A DNA stretch of 64,000 nucleotides, from positions 446,910 to 510,909 of the forward strand of contig CAJJDN010000070.1 of assembly GCA_905182985.1 (NCBI GenBank), written 5' to 3'. Within the stretch, counting starts at the first letter, position 1, and the number at the start of each line of letters is the position of its first letter. Shown in pieces: positions 12,540-25,118 of this stretch. The notes under the pieces are model-generated. The model saw only the letters and a list, made by a program, of their open reading frames with translations, had not been told where the DNA came from and did not search any database. Source of the stretch: Paramecium sonneborni (taxonomy: Eukaryota; Ciliophora; Oligohymenophorea; Peniculida; Parameciidae). Made by a program: the position numbers and the translations under genes.

Positions 12540-13079
12540 CCTATAATATTTAAATTAATATATTTTTATTATTAGAAAATTAGGAGGAAATAAACCAAAA
12601 TTATTGAATAGATTCTTCTTAAAGAAATAATAAAGGCTTATTTTTTTAAGATATTTTTCATGTTTTCATTGTTCATTTTCCTTCTTATTTAAATTTTTTT
12701 CAATTAAATCCAAAAAAAAATTAGAAAAATCATTTTATAACTACTAACATAGGTATCTTTGATATCTAATTGTAGAAATTTATACAATATATTTCTTATT
12801 GTATAATGTATGTTAAAAAAATTATCATAAGAAATTAGAATTTAATAAAAACAAAAAGATAAGAAAAAAAATAATGTATAAAAATAAATATGATATTAAA
12901 TATTTAGATTATATTTTTTAAATGATTAATTAATATTGTTAAATTGACTTTTCATTATTAGGTAAATTAATTGTATTTAATTGAAAATTCTATAATAGTA
13001 TTTTATAATATTTTATACGGTCAAGGGATGGATTAAACCTAAATTAATAAATTAAAGGTCCAAAATTATAAGATTCAAA

Positions 13080-13700
13080 TACGAAATTGATATTTTTAGA
13101 TAATAAAATTATTTCAAGAACTATGAAAATACTATGTTCTGATACTTCAATGGAGGAATATTTTTATAGTAATCACTAAACAAAATTCATTTTTCCTTAA
13201 GGAACTTTAAGTAGGCCTATCATAAATTTGATGAAGGAATTTTTTGCTTATCATCTTGAAGCTTCTTAAAATTATAAAAAGGCTCAATTAATTTATTTTA
13301 ATTCTTGAAAATGATCCTAAATATTCTTCTTAATTAGTAAAAAATTACATTCTTTCAGAGGTGCTAAACTTATTTTTACACCATTCATTCCTGAACTTTA
13401 TACTTCAGGGCTAAATGGCATATTGTCAAAAAGAAATTATCTAAAACTGTTAATTTGAATCTTAAAAAAAGTTTTATTCGAAAAACATAAAAATAGAGAG
13501 GACTCTGTTAATATTTGATTCTTCTGTTAAGAAACCATCGGTGAGACAGTTTATTTATAAATTAAATTAAAGATTTTATTAAATAAAAATAGAAATGAAA
13601 ATTTTTAGAAGATTTCCATTAGTCACACTTGGAAAAATTTTGTTTAGTAAAATTTAAAAATAGTTACTTAAAAAACATACAATATAACTCTAATGACTTA
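13080..13700 (+). pseudogene. Coding-like relic with a frameshift, unknown family
   Basis: The stretch 12540-13882 between genes is mostly AT-rich. Within it, two open segments look coding: one containing TKFIFPQGTLSRPIINLMKE near 13.17-13.31 kb, and a second from about 13.30 to 13.69 kb containing LIFDSSVKKPSVRQFIYKL. They are in different frames and no GT-AG intron links them, so a broken gene is likely. I do not recognise the family. The flanks (12540-13079 and 13701-13882) show nothing but AT-rich sequence. Confidence 0.35.
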
Positions 13701-13882
13701 TATATTGAAAATATTTAGTTAAAATTTTCATTTTTTATTTAATTTTTTTTTCTGAAGTTAATATATAAAATGTATAAATATATAAATATATAAAATGTAT
13801 AAACATATTAAATAAATATAATATATGTAATAAAAATAAAATATATATATATATAATATATAAATTGTAAATAAATAATTAA

Positions 13883-16800
13883 ATGTCGGTGAACTAGATA
13901 ATTGAATAGGTGCTGCAGAATATGATCGATACTGAGAATACAGACTTCAGACTTTCAAAATAAGGGAATATATTGGAACTGATAGAAAGAGACGAATTGT
14001 TGGTAATGGAACGGTTGTGGCCTCAGAGAAGAGTGAATATGGTAGAGTTTATAAAGATAATGATATCAGTTGTGCATCATAAACAATGTGAGTTATTGTA
14101 TTTAGTGATGGGTTTGATTGAGTTGTTTAAAGACATAGTGGCAGCTTGTCAATAAAATGAATTGTCATTATCGGATGTAACAAGTTATGTATGTTAAGTG
14201 GAACCAATAACAAACAATATAGTACCTTAGATGTTGATACCTGAACCTAAGAAGTTTGAATTGAATAAGAGTAGAATTCGAGACATAGATGTGGTATATA
14301 TAGATTATTATTTAGAATGCTCCTAGGATCATAGGATAAGCAGATGGAGAGATTTGTCATATAGTGAATGGATCATTGATTAATGATGCAATAAGACATC
14401 ATAATAATAATGTACATACAGGATAAGTATGTATGAAACAGATTGTGACACTGGACAGTTTGGATTCAAAACTTAACATTTATAATTTGGATGGTACTCT
14501 TAAGAATTAGGTGAAAATCAATTAAAGTGAAGATAAGGAGACTATCATTTTAAGTTTTGCATGGTCAGATAGATAACAGAGAGTATAATTGAAATATTAA
14601 ATTATAGATTGGATTAACACTAAAATCTCATTCTTTATGTATGTATGAGAGTGATTTTAAAACTTTCAGAATATTTCCTACTGTATATGCATCCTAAGAT
14701 TATCAAACTAATATATGGTATCTAGAGAATTAGAATAAATGGATTACAACTGATGCCACTTTTAAATTATACGAATGGGATTTACAAACTGAAAATGTCG
14801 CTAATATTTATTCAACAAATAAGATATCAGGTTGTATAATAGATTGTGTAGAAGTAGTTCATATGAAAATGATTGCTACTGCTTCACTAGATAAACAAGT
14901 TGTTGTATGGGATCTTAATACTAAAGATATTAAAATAGTTGTTTCACTCAAAGAACATGGAGGTATACATAGTTTAATCTATTCCTATTATTATTAAATA
15001 TTCATTACTTGTGGATATTCTACATATATTAATGTTTATGAAATCAATCCTAAATTTCATGATGTTACTATGATTGGTAAATTAAGTGGACATACATCTA
15101 TGTTAACATCTATTTAAATGATTGGTAGAAGTCCTGTCTTAATTTCAGGAGATGATGGAGGTACCTTGAGACTTTGGGATATTAGAACATTCTCTTGTCT
15201 ATAATCACTCAATTTTGGAAGAAAAACTTAAATCACTAAACTATTAGATCTATCTGATTAATCTATGATTTGTTTCTTAGGATCCAGAGTTAATCTACTT
15301 AAATTAGACATCCGCAAAAAAGATTAATCTGATAATTATGTTATCAAAATCGATTTCGATCCATAAAGAGATGAATTAATTGTTGCCTCTAAAAAAAACA
15401 TTATTTTTATGGATATTTAAACAGGAAGAATGAAAAGAATTCTTAATGGATTATTGAATGAATTAGAAGATGAAATTACATAATTCAGACCACTTAATTA
15501 TTATAACAAATTCATTTTATCTGATTCTAAAGGTAATCTTAAAATCTATTTTCATACTGGAGAATTCTTTGCACCACTTAAAGGACATTCTGATGTTTTG
15601 TAATTGAAATTAGATATACTCAATAAACTTATTATCACATCTGGTCATGATAGTGTTCAAATACAAAAAATGAATGCTGAAATCTTAAGAGAAATTACAC
15701 CTTTTAAATCATAACATCTAGAAATCTCTGTTCATCATTCTTTATTATTAGCATCCTATATGAATCATCTCTATATCTTCGATTACGAATTTATTAAATG
15801 TTTAAGCTTTCTCGAATTTGATGGTGATATCACATCCATCATCTTTATTGCCAATTATCCTTTATTTGCAGTTTCTACAATAACTGGCAGACTTTACATT
15901 ATGAAATTTATTGTAAAAGATCACATCGAAGTAAAAACAACTGTCCATTAAATCTATGAAGTGGCAAATTGTTCTAATTATGTTACAGAAGAAGGAGAAT
16001 AAGAATTCATTACTAAAATTGTTTTAAGTGTTAAAGAATTAGAATTAGCTATGGTCACAAGTGAAAATAACATCATCAGATTACAACTTAATATATCAAT
16101 TGAACCAACTTAACCAGTACATGAAAGAATTAATTATAATCCTCTTAGAAAAGCTAAAGAATAAGTCTTAATAACTGATCCAATTCATATTTCACCACCT
16201 CAAGGAATTGAAAAACTCAAACACATTATTACTTTTAATGCTTCCAAAAAATAAATTGTTAGTTTATCCTATTTACAATTAGATAACAGATTTCTCTTAA
16301 TCACTTCTATTGATGGAATCATAAAAATATTTGATTTAAATGGAGAGTTAATTGCTGCATATAATATCAATCATCCTTTACCAATCAAATGGGATATCAA
16401 ATATACGAAGTAATCTGAACTAAAAAAGAGAATCATTTATGGATTTAAAGTAATTGATATCTTAAGAAAATAATCTAAAACTGAAAAAGAAGCTGAAATT
16501 TATAGTCTAACAGATTCATTATCAGTTAATAGATAAAATTCATTATCTTTATAAAGTTTAAATAAAAAACCATTAGTAATGAAAGATGAATTTAGTCCTA
16601 GAGATTTAAAATTTGATAAAATAAGACACTTGTATTAAAATGAAGTTTAAGGTCCTACCTTAAAATAAATGGAAGCTTAAAGAAGATTACAAGAAGTTCA
16701 AAATATGTTCAAGAATGATATCAGAGATCCTAAATTAGATGAAGTGTTGAAATTAAGAGAAAAAGAAAGGTAAAAAAATTTAGATAGAGCTGCAAATCTA

Positions 16801-17352
16801 AATTTCTTAGATCCTGAATTCAGAGACAAAAGTATTTTTAATTAAAAATTGTTGAGTAAAAATGAATATCTAAAAGAATTTAATACTAAACTTGATAATA
16901 ATGATTAATCCTCTATCATTCTAAGATAATACTAATCTAATCAAAATTAATAATCCCAAGTTAACATTTAAACTTAAAATAAAAAGAAGTAGAACTCATC
17001 ATCAGATTTTTATAAATATGCTGCTTAGAGACATTTATTAAATGAAGCAAGCATTTTGGAATCTTTTACATCTTAGAATACTCAATTTAAACCAATCAAT
17101 AAATAGTAAATAAATATCTAATCAACTTAAATATCATAATTAAAATCTTTTGGATCTTAGGATTTGACATGGCATGGTCAACATAGGAAATAGTAAAAAG
17201 ATTTATCGTAGGTTTTAACAAGTCTTAATATAAAACTAAGATAAAGTAAGAATTCTTTAGGAGGTGAGACAATTTTGAGAGATATTACAAAATCTGATAT
17301 AACATTTGAAGATCAATTAGATGAATTCACAAAGAAACATAAGCTAAAATGA
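13883..17352 (+). CDS. EF-hand/WD40-repeat protein (WDR49/EFCAB8-like)
   Basis: The protein has about 1,140 residues. The N-terminal 100 residues form an EF-hand-like helical region (VEFIKIMISVV, ELLYLVMGLIELFK) as found before the propeller of WDR49-type proteins. From about 14.6 to 16.4 kb come WD40 blades, for example ASLDKQVVVWDLNTKD, SGDDGGTLRLWDIRT and ITSIDGIIKIFDLNG. The C-terminal 350 residues are charged and glutamine-rich, with TAA/TAG Gln codons. Introns of 22 nt (about 14291-14312) and 25 nt (about 14586-14610) are needed near the 5' end. The gene ends at TGA 17350-17352, 42 bp from the convergent kinase gene. Family members are often ciliary, which is only suggestive here. Confidence 0.75.
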
Positions 17353-17394
17353 TGCACAAAATGATAAAAATTTGTTTTTTATTAATAAAATATA

Positions 17395-18602
17395 TCAGTT
17401 ATAGTGTAAGCTCGAATGTTTTTTGATAATTGATTTAACTTTGTTTTCTATTGGGTTTTTCTTATTGTTAATTTAACTATTTTAAGTATTTAAATTTTAT
17501 TATATTTTTAAAACTGATATCTTATTTATTGAATGTATGGATGATGTTTTAGTTCTCATAACTGATTATCTGTTATTATTATATTGAGAGTAGTTAGTAT
17601 TCTTAATGAGATTATTACTCTATTATTAATCTTATTATTAGTTTTAGGATTAATTCTTTAAGAGTATTTTCTCTCGATGAGTATCTTCATCATCCCAATC
17701 ATAAATGTACTCAATTCTTAGTTCATTTTCTTTCATAATTGACATAAAAAGATTTTTAAGATAATTGTAGTCTGGTTTTTCATCAAATTTAAGATTCTTA
17801 GCATATTCAATAAAATGGTATAATTATTTTGGATGATTTTTACATAAAGTTTCACTTGAAGTGGCTAATTTTTTTTCCATAATTCTGTCATATTTATCCT
17901 TTTAAGTATTAGCTCTTAAATTTTACCATGGTAATGTACCTCTCAAGAAGTACATAATAACATATCCAAGAGATTCTAAATCATCTCTTCTAGATTATTC
18001 AATTCCTAAATGAGTATTAATAGAAGCATATCTAGCAGTTCCAGTCAAAGCTTTATTATCTTTATATGGAATATGAGTATCTTTATTAATATACTTTTTA
18101 GCTAATCCATAATCAACCATATAAACTCTATCTTTATGTGTTTTGCCTAATAAGAAATTATCAGGTTTGATGTCTCTATGAAGGAATTATTTGCTATGTA
18201 AGAATTCTATACATTCTAACATTTATAGAGCTAAGACAGTAACTGATTGCAATGAAAAGATGCGATTATTGTCTGTGAAAATATCTTCAAGACTTTTGCC
18301 TAACTGCTCCATGACTAGGAAATTATAATTGTCTTATTATAAATATCCGTAATATTTTGGAATGCCAATAATCGGGGAATTGTTTAGATATTAATAAAGC
18401 TTAGATTCAAAAAGAAGTTGGGGATGTTTAGTATCAGATCTCTCTATTTTGATCGCGTAATCTTAACCATTGGCGGTAGCTGAATAAATTTCACCAAATG
18501 CTCCTGCTCCTAGTTTTTTGAGAAGCTTATATTATCTAGGGATTAGGAGTAGGTTTACTTATTTAATAGGAATCCACTCATATCCTTAATAGTATATTCC
18601 AT
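17395..18602 (-). CDS. Casein kinase 1-type protein kinase
   Basis: The protein has about 390 residues. The kinase domain shows the glycine loop [12 protein letters not shown], the catalytic loop [13 protein letters not shown] in place of DFG ([10 protein letters not shown]), and [14 protein letters not shown], which is the CK1 signature with a SIN sequence instead of APE. CK1 enzymes phosphorylate acidic or primed Ser/Thr sites. A C-terminal tail after about residue 300 is Gln/Asn-rich, with Gln mostly from TAA/TAG, and basic at the end. One 23-nt intron (18536-18558) follows the short first exon [11 protein letters not shown]. The divergent karyopherin gene starts just 21 bp away. Confidence 0.9.
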
Positions 18603-18623
18603 CAGTTAATTAATTATTAAATC
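18603..18623. promoter_or_regulatory. 21-bp divergent intergenic spacer
   Basis: Only 21 bp separate the start codons of the CK1 kinase and the karyopherin gene. Any promoter elements for both must overlap this spacer or the coding sequences. No motif is recognised. Confidence 0.4.
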
Positions 18624-21600
18624 ATGGCTGAATTTTCGATTGAAAATGTATGTCAAGCAATCCAAGTTTTTAATTCAGGATAAGTTGAATAAGCAGACAG
18701 TTTTCTAAGAAGCTTCTCATAATCAAATGAAGCTTGGGGAATTTGTATTAAGATATTGTAATAAAATCCTGATCCATCATTGGTGTTTTAATTGTTACGT
18801 ATTTTGTAATCCAAAATTCTCTACGATTTCAGTATTCCAATATAATCATACATTAGTATCACTAAAACCTACAGAAGTGCCATAAATATATTAGAACTGC
18901 ATTCAAATCATACTTCACTATAGTGTATTAAATTAAAAATCAACTAGAATATAATGTGTACTTATGTTCATCTATTTATACTTGTACACATATTCATCGC
19001 AAACCAAATCTATTTTAGAGTAAACATATTATTTATTTTTAGAGTTATTTCACAAATCCTTGATTACTCACAAAATAATAGTCCTCATTAGAAGTTCTTA
19101 TATGATGTCTTAGAGACACTTCCAGAAGAGCTTACAGAAAATAAAAAAATTATTATTGATGATGAAAAAAGGAAGCTTATTGCTTAAGACATTAAAAATA
19201 AATAAATGTTGGACATTTTAACATTTCTATAAACATAATGGAATGCAGTATCTGATGATTCTCTTAAGTATAATATCTTAAAGTCATACAAAAAATGGTT
19301 GGAATTCATGAAATCTAGTATAACTGAAGAAGAAGTAATTAAAAAATTTAAATCATTATAGGCAATTCAATTTATGAATTTAAGTAGTCAAACTACTCTC
19401 TTTAAAGGTACTTTGGAATCCATAAGTAATGAAGAATTACAGAGTAAAGCTGTTGAAGCAATATGTACATTTGTTGGTATCATTCCGAAAACAATATGTG
19501 AATAACCTTAATTAGAACCATAAGTTTTATAAGTATTATTTGATGAAATTTATAAAACATTTCCTGCATGTAAAAAAGCATTAGAGGAAGAAGCTTCTGA
19601 TGAAATATATAACTTTATAAAACTATATTGCAAGGTAGGTAAAAAGGTAATACATAAAATCTTAATTAATACTTAATTGGAGCCATTTTTATAAATGATT
19701 TTGGGGATATTTTGTCATGAAAATTCTTTTACTGAAAGTGATGTGTTAATGGATTTTTGGATTAAAATGATTAAAACATTAAGAATAATGAATGATTTGT
19801 AATTGTAAAATAAATTTTCAATAACATTTGAATAACTGATTAATGGATGTGTTTAGAAAAGCAAAGTGAATAAAATACTTTTAGCTGAATATGGGATTTC
19901 TCCTAAAATTAAGGATGAATTTGAACAATAATTAGACACTAGATCATAGATGAAAGAAATAATGGAGGAATTAGTAACTATCATTCAACCAAATTTAATT
20001 ATCTAACATTTAGGAGGTATTCTTAAGAAGGAATTTATTCCACAAATGAATGAAAATGGTTGGATTACATTCGAAGCTTGTATGAATTTAATTAGTGGCA
20101 TAATTAAATAGATAATACTAAAAAATGATTAAATAGGTGTTTAATACTTAATGGAGATTATAAAATTATATTTGGATGTGTATCAATAATAACCATAGGC
20201 AAGCAATAATTTCATAATGAAATCAGGTAATATTGTATTTGATTATTATTTTTAGTTTTTAAAACAATTTCAAAAGGTTGTGCTTAATTGATAAGTTCAA
20301 ATGAGTTATTACCATCATTATTCAATTTTATAACAATAGGCATTCATCATAAGGTTTCATCAGTTTAGAAGAAAGCAACAAAAGCATTTTAATTAATTTG
20401 TTAGTAAAATTAAAACTTTGTGTTGTTACATTTAAATTAATTTTTAGATCTGATATTTACATTACAATAAGTGTAATAATAATTAATTTTAAATTTAGAT
20501 CTAATTATGACAATTTAATAAAAGGAGTAGCTAATGCAATATGTTCGAGTTAAGAAACAATGTAAAATTATTATTTAAAATTGTGTTCAATTTTCGCTCA
20601 AAATTTAGTTCAATTATAAAAATAGATAGAAGAATTACTAATAACATAAGCAGGATCTGATACATTAGAGGAGAACATTAAACAATATAGTAAGAACATT
20701 TCAAGTTTAGCATATGTAAATAGCTAGATTCCTGCTAATGAATCAAATGAATACTTAGCAGTGAGAATATTAATAGTAAATGTTTATTAAGAATTATGGC
20801 CAATTTTAAAATTTGGTATGGAGAGAATTGCAATATTTGAACATGGAGTAGCAGAGAAGATTGTTAGATATACAAAACATACATTCAGAAAGGCATTTAA
20901 CTAGTTTTCAGTAGATTTGTTAACATAAGTATTTCAAAGTTTTTTGAATGTTTATCGATAAGTTCCAATAACAGCATGTATATATATAGCTGAAGTATCT
21001 GCAACTGTATTTTATAAATATCCAGAATATCGTAATCTACTATCTGAAGCATTTGAGAATCTTTGCAATATTACATTTTAACACTTGCCTTAATTATCAA
21101 GTTTTGAAGAGAATCCTGATTTAACAGAAGATTTGTTTGGAATGCTTGTTAGATATGGTAGATATACACCAGTGTTACTATTATAAAGTTAAGCATTATA
21201 AACAATTTTATAATTGACACTAATGGCAATAGGATTAGAACATGCAGGTGCAGCAAAAGTGTTGTATTCATGGTTAGAAGTGGCTTTTTTGATGTTAAAA
21301 CCATAAGATGAAGCATTCAAAGTGTAAATTCCATAAGAATATAAAGAGAGTATTTATAATATAATTATATTAATAGAATTCTAATAAATTATCAATCCAT
21401 TAATTCCTTAATATACATCGAAATTATTTGAAGCCTTAAGAAAAGGTCCAACAGATGAAGAAGTGGAAGATTATATTTAAGATTGTATAATAGCTTTATC
21501 GAAGATATCATTTATTGATTATCATACATTATTGGGTTCTGTTTTAGAAGAGGGACCTTAAAATATTCTGACTCAGTCAGAGAAAAGAACATGGATAGAA

Positions 21601-21681
21601 AATAATTAAGATACTGATAAATAATAATAATTTTTAAAATTATACACAAGAAGATGTATTTAGAATACTTTGAGAGGGTGA
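18624..21681 (+). CDS. Importin-beta family karyopherin (transportin-3/importin-13-like)
   Basis: The protein has about 970 residues. The N-terminus reads MAEFSIENVCQAIQVFNSGQ, followed by AWGICIKILQQNPDPSLVFQ, the first HEAT repeats of the TNPO3/MTR10/IPO13 group, which move cargo such as SR proteins through nuclear pores in a Ran-dependent way. Long amphipathic helices fill the rest (HEAT solenoid), with LLPSLFNFITIGIHHKV in the centre and a C-terminal LEHAGAAKVLYSWLEVAF helix pair. Introns of 29 nt and 26 nt are clear near 20.23 and 20.47 kb. The segment 18.85-19.05 kb reads awkwardly and probably hides another intron. TGA 21679-21681 ends the gene. Confidence 0.75.
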
Positions 21682-21742
21682 TAAAATGTAAAATTAATAT
21701 ATATCTATTATTTTTAATAAGTATTTCTAATGAACACATTAT

Positions 21743-23130
21743 TCAATAATATTTCTATTAATATTCATAATTCCCAATGATAGGATGAAACTTTCCAATT
21801 CCAACTTATTTAAGTTTTTCAACTTCTTCTACAGTTGTAGGGATTCTAAATTTTAATATAAAATCATGGAAATTATGAGCAGTGCTCTTAGGATCATCTT
21901 CTTAAATACTATGTCCAGTATTCTATAATACAACCAATCTAAATTTTCCTTGCATCTAAGCAACTGTAAGATCTTTATCTAATCTTTCTTTTTCAGCTAA
22001 CATCAATATTTTAGGTATTCTAATCTATAAAAATGAATTAGTTAATCCTTCAAACCAACCCATCCAATATGGTGATGTCTTTAATAAATCAACTTTCCAA
22101 TCTAAACTTAATAAATTCCCATTCTAATCTTTAACTTCTTTCAATTATGCAGGTATTGATACTCTAGCTGATGATAATGTCATTAATGTTGATGTATTTA
22201 AACTCCATTAAATTGCTTATTCATAAGATTTAAAATGTTTAGGTCTATTATTTACAATCTATTCCATAAATGGTAATGCTTCTATTGCACTTCCTTCAAC
22301 TACATCTATTACTATTAAACCTATATTTATTCATTATATTCTTATATACCTTAAACTTTATCTGCTTTCTATGATTATATTAATATATTAGCTGATTTTG
22401 CTGCTATTGCCCCTCCCATTGAATGACCTACTATTATTACTGTCTATTTTGGCCATTATGTAGTAATATAATCAAATATTTCTATTACATCATCCAATAA
22501 TTGTTATAAACTTAACTTTGGATTCTCTTCCTCTATTTTTGATTAACCATCTAATATTCATTTATTATTATTACGTCCTCTAAAATCAAAAGAAATCAAT
22601 GTTGCATATTGTTTTACTTCATTTGCTAAATTTGCAAATGACATTGCAGAATGTCCTGCTCCATGTAAACATAAAAATATTGGTGCTTTATTTTTTCCAG
22701 CAATATATATTGGTGTTCCCTATTATATATCAATTCTCTTACATTTGGATGATATATCATCTCGTCATAAAATTCATTCCATTTCTATGGAGAATAATCA
22801 TGAATCTTTCTAGTTGGTTTACCTTATTAAGGATTTTAATGATGCGCTATAATCTCATATTTATTATTATACAATGAGTTATATTATGATCTGCTTTTAT
22901 TGGTTATGGCTTTGATCCTTATAATTTCACTGGAATCTAATTCTTACTATATATTATTCAATCATTCTATTACTTTAAATCAACATCAAATTAATCTTAT
23001 TCTTCTTCCTTATCATCATCTTCATCATCATCTTTCTATAATGATAATATATACTTTCAATTTATTTCTTTGCAATCGGCGGTTTCTATTTCTGTTGTCC
23101 TTTCAATGTTTATTTAAGTAAATCACTCAT
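21743..23130 (-). CDS. PPME1: Protein phosphatase methylesterase (PPME1), alpha/beta hydrolase
   Basis: The protein has about 430 residues. PPME1 removes the C-terminal methyl ester of the PP2A catalytic subunit. The order is an acidic, disordered N-terminus (DDDEDDDKEEE), then KWNEFYDEMIYHP, the oxyanion strand IFLCLHGAGHSAMSFANL, the nucleophile elbow GHSMGG (about 22.41-22.43 kb) and the C-terminal catalytic His in NTGHSIQEDDP. This set matches PPME1 closely. Introns of 19, 27 and 26 nt lie in the 5' third. The start is the first ATG (MSDLLKQTLK), as in other PPME1 proteins that begin with a short basic stretch. Confidence 0.88.
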
Positions 23131-23556
23131 TTTAAGATTTTATTTTTATTTTATTTATAAAACTAATTAATCATTTTCATCTATTTCATCTTCAATATTA
23201 TCACTAATTCTTAATCCATTATCCTATATCTCATTTTTTGTTATTTCTATAAATCTTTTTACACATACTTAATAAACAAGTTCTTACAATCAAATCTGTA
23301 ATATCTAGAATCAATCAAAAAATTAATTATTAATCATACATAATTGTAGGATTCAGATTTTTAATTTTAATTATAAGTCAAATTTTATGATTAAGGTAAA
23401 AAAATAAATAGTGTTTCAAATTTGAGTAAATTAAGATAATTTAAAAAAAAAGAGAATAATAATACTTTATGTTAGAAATGCAAAAAGATTATAACTTAAT
23501 TGAATATATAAAATAAATGTAATATTTTATTATAAATTATAATTTTATCTTTAAAA
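23131..23556. other. Divergent intergenic region, 426 bp
   Basis: AT-rich sequence between PPME1 and the first MFS transporter. No ORF, repeat or RNA gene is recognised. It presumably contains both promoters. Confidence 0.5.
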
Positions 23557-24323
23557 ATGGAAAATAAATAAAATGATGGGAAAGATAAAACATATCATTT
23601 TTTAAATAAAGGTCATTTTAAATATCGTTGGATTTTACTTGGGTTTTGTATTTGGATAGTAGCAGGAGCATTTTTTTGTTTTGATGTACCAGCTGCTTTG
23701 CATAATACATTAAGATAACATTTTAGTGATGTATTGACAGAAGGGGAATTTGAAATATATTTTAGTGGATTATATAGTATATATTCATTTGCAAATATAT
23801 TTTTACCTTTCATTACAGGAAGTAATATATAATATAAGATAAATAAAAGGAATGAGAGATGCAATGGGTGATCGAATAATATTATTATAGACTGTATCAT
23901 TTGTTTTTATAGGTTAAGGATTGTTTGCATATGGAGTAATGATAAAAAGCTTTATAGTAATGTATTTGGCAAGGATATTATTGGGTTGGGGTATAGAATC
24001 CGTTTAACCAATTTAAACATCATTTGTATCACCGTATTTTAAGGATGATTATTTAGTAATTAAATGAATTTATATAAAGGGATTAACAATAGGTATGAAT
24101 ACATTATTTGCTGGGTTTGGTTCTGTTGCTACAATGTATTTTTGTCCTTTGCTTGCTCTGAAATATGGATTATTAGTTGCTACATCCATTGGTTGTTTAT
24201 TTAACTTATTTTGTATTATTTGTGCAATAATATCAACAAGTATAGATAAATGTGCAGAAACTAAAATGTTAGATAATATAGATTATGATAAAGTAAAATA
24301 CATGTAATTGGCATAAGAAGAAG

Positions 24324-24354
<31 letters not shown>

Positions 24355-25070
24355 TAATTAATAATCAGAAGTAAGTGTTTTTGAATAAATGAAAACATAT
24401 CCAAAATTGTTTTGGTTAGTAGCTATATATTTTGGATTAAATTATTCATCAGTTTTAGGATTTATTAATATATCAGTAGGATTTTTGACTGAAAGATGGT
24501 TAGGAGAAGACGAAGAATCAGAACTTAAAGCAGGAGAAATGGTAGCAATTATGTGGCTTATTACTGGATTCTTTACTCCTATTTTTGGATTTATAGCAGA
24601 TAAATATGGTGGAAGAGCATTTCATGTAAATTATTTATTAATCATGTAAGTGTATTATAGCAGGAATCCTATGTTTTGTTGCTCATATTACTTTATGGTA
24701 CATTTATCCATTTCTATCTTTAATTGCATTAGGAACAGCTAATGCTATTGCTTATGCATCACCATGGACAGGTGTTGTATATTTAGTTAGACCTGATTAT
24801 TTAGGTAAAGCTTATGCTGTAGTTGTTGGAATTTATAATGCATTGTTTAGTATATTCCCTATTATTGTTGGAATCTTAAGAGCTTATTATGGAAGCTATT
24901 ACTATTCTTAATTATTCTTATCATTTCTAGGACTTTGTTCTTTAATTACAGCAGTCTTAATTAAAATAGAAGATGTCTAATAAGAAAATTTAATTGATGG
25001 CAATAAAGTTATTAGTGCAACATCTATTGAAGAAAATTGTAAATAAAATATTGATTATGATTAAAAATGA
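23557..25070 (+). CDS. MFSD1-like major facilitator transporter, copy 1
   Basis: The protein has about 475 residues with some 12 hydrophobic segments. Motifs include MRDAMGDRIILL and the cytoplasmic-loop motif GFIADKYGGRAFH typical of MFS proteins. MFSD1 relatives are lysosomal or vesicular solute carriers. Three introns were placed: 23822-23849 (28 nt), 24056-24079 (24 nt) and 24626-24650 (25 nt). The central loop between the two six-helix halves has a run of about nine TAA codons (polyGln, about 24327-24353). Start is ATG 23557. The end is TGA 25068-25070, 48 bp before the paralogous neighbour. Confidence 0.85.
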
Positions 25071-25118
25071 ACATTTATTTATTTTATTATAATTAATATT
25101 TTATTAATTATTTACAAA

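Noticed and set aside
24641..24655. A 15-nt intron (GTAAGTGTATTATAG), as in Stentor
   Set aside because: It leaves the transporter in the wrong frame. A 25-nt intron at 24626-24650 restores the MFS sequence and matches the paralogue.
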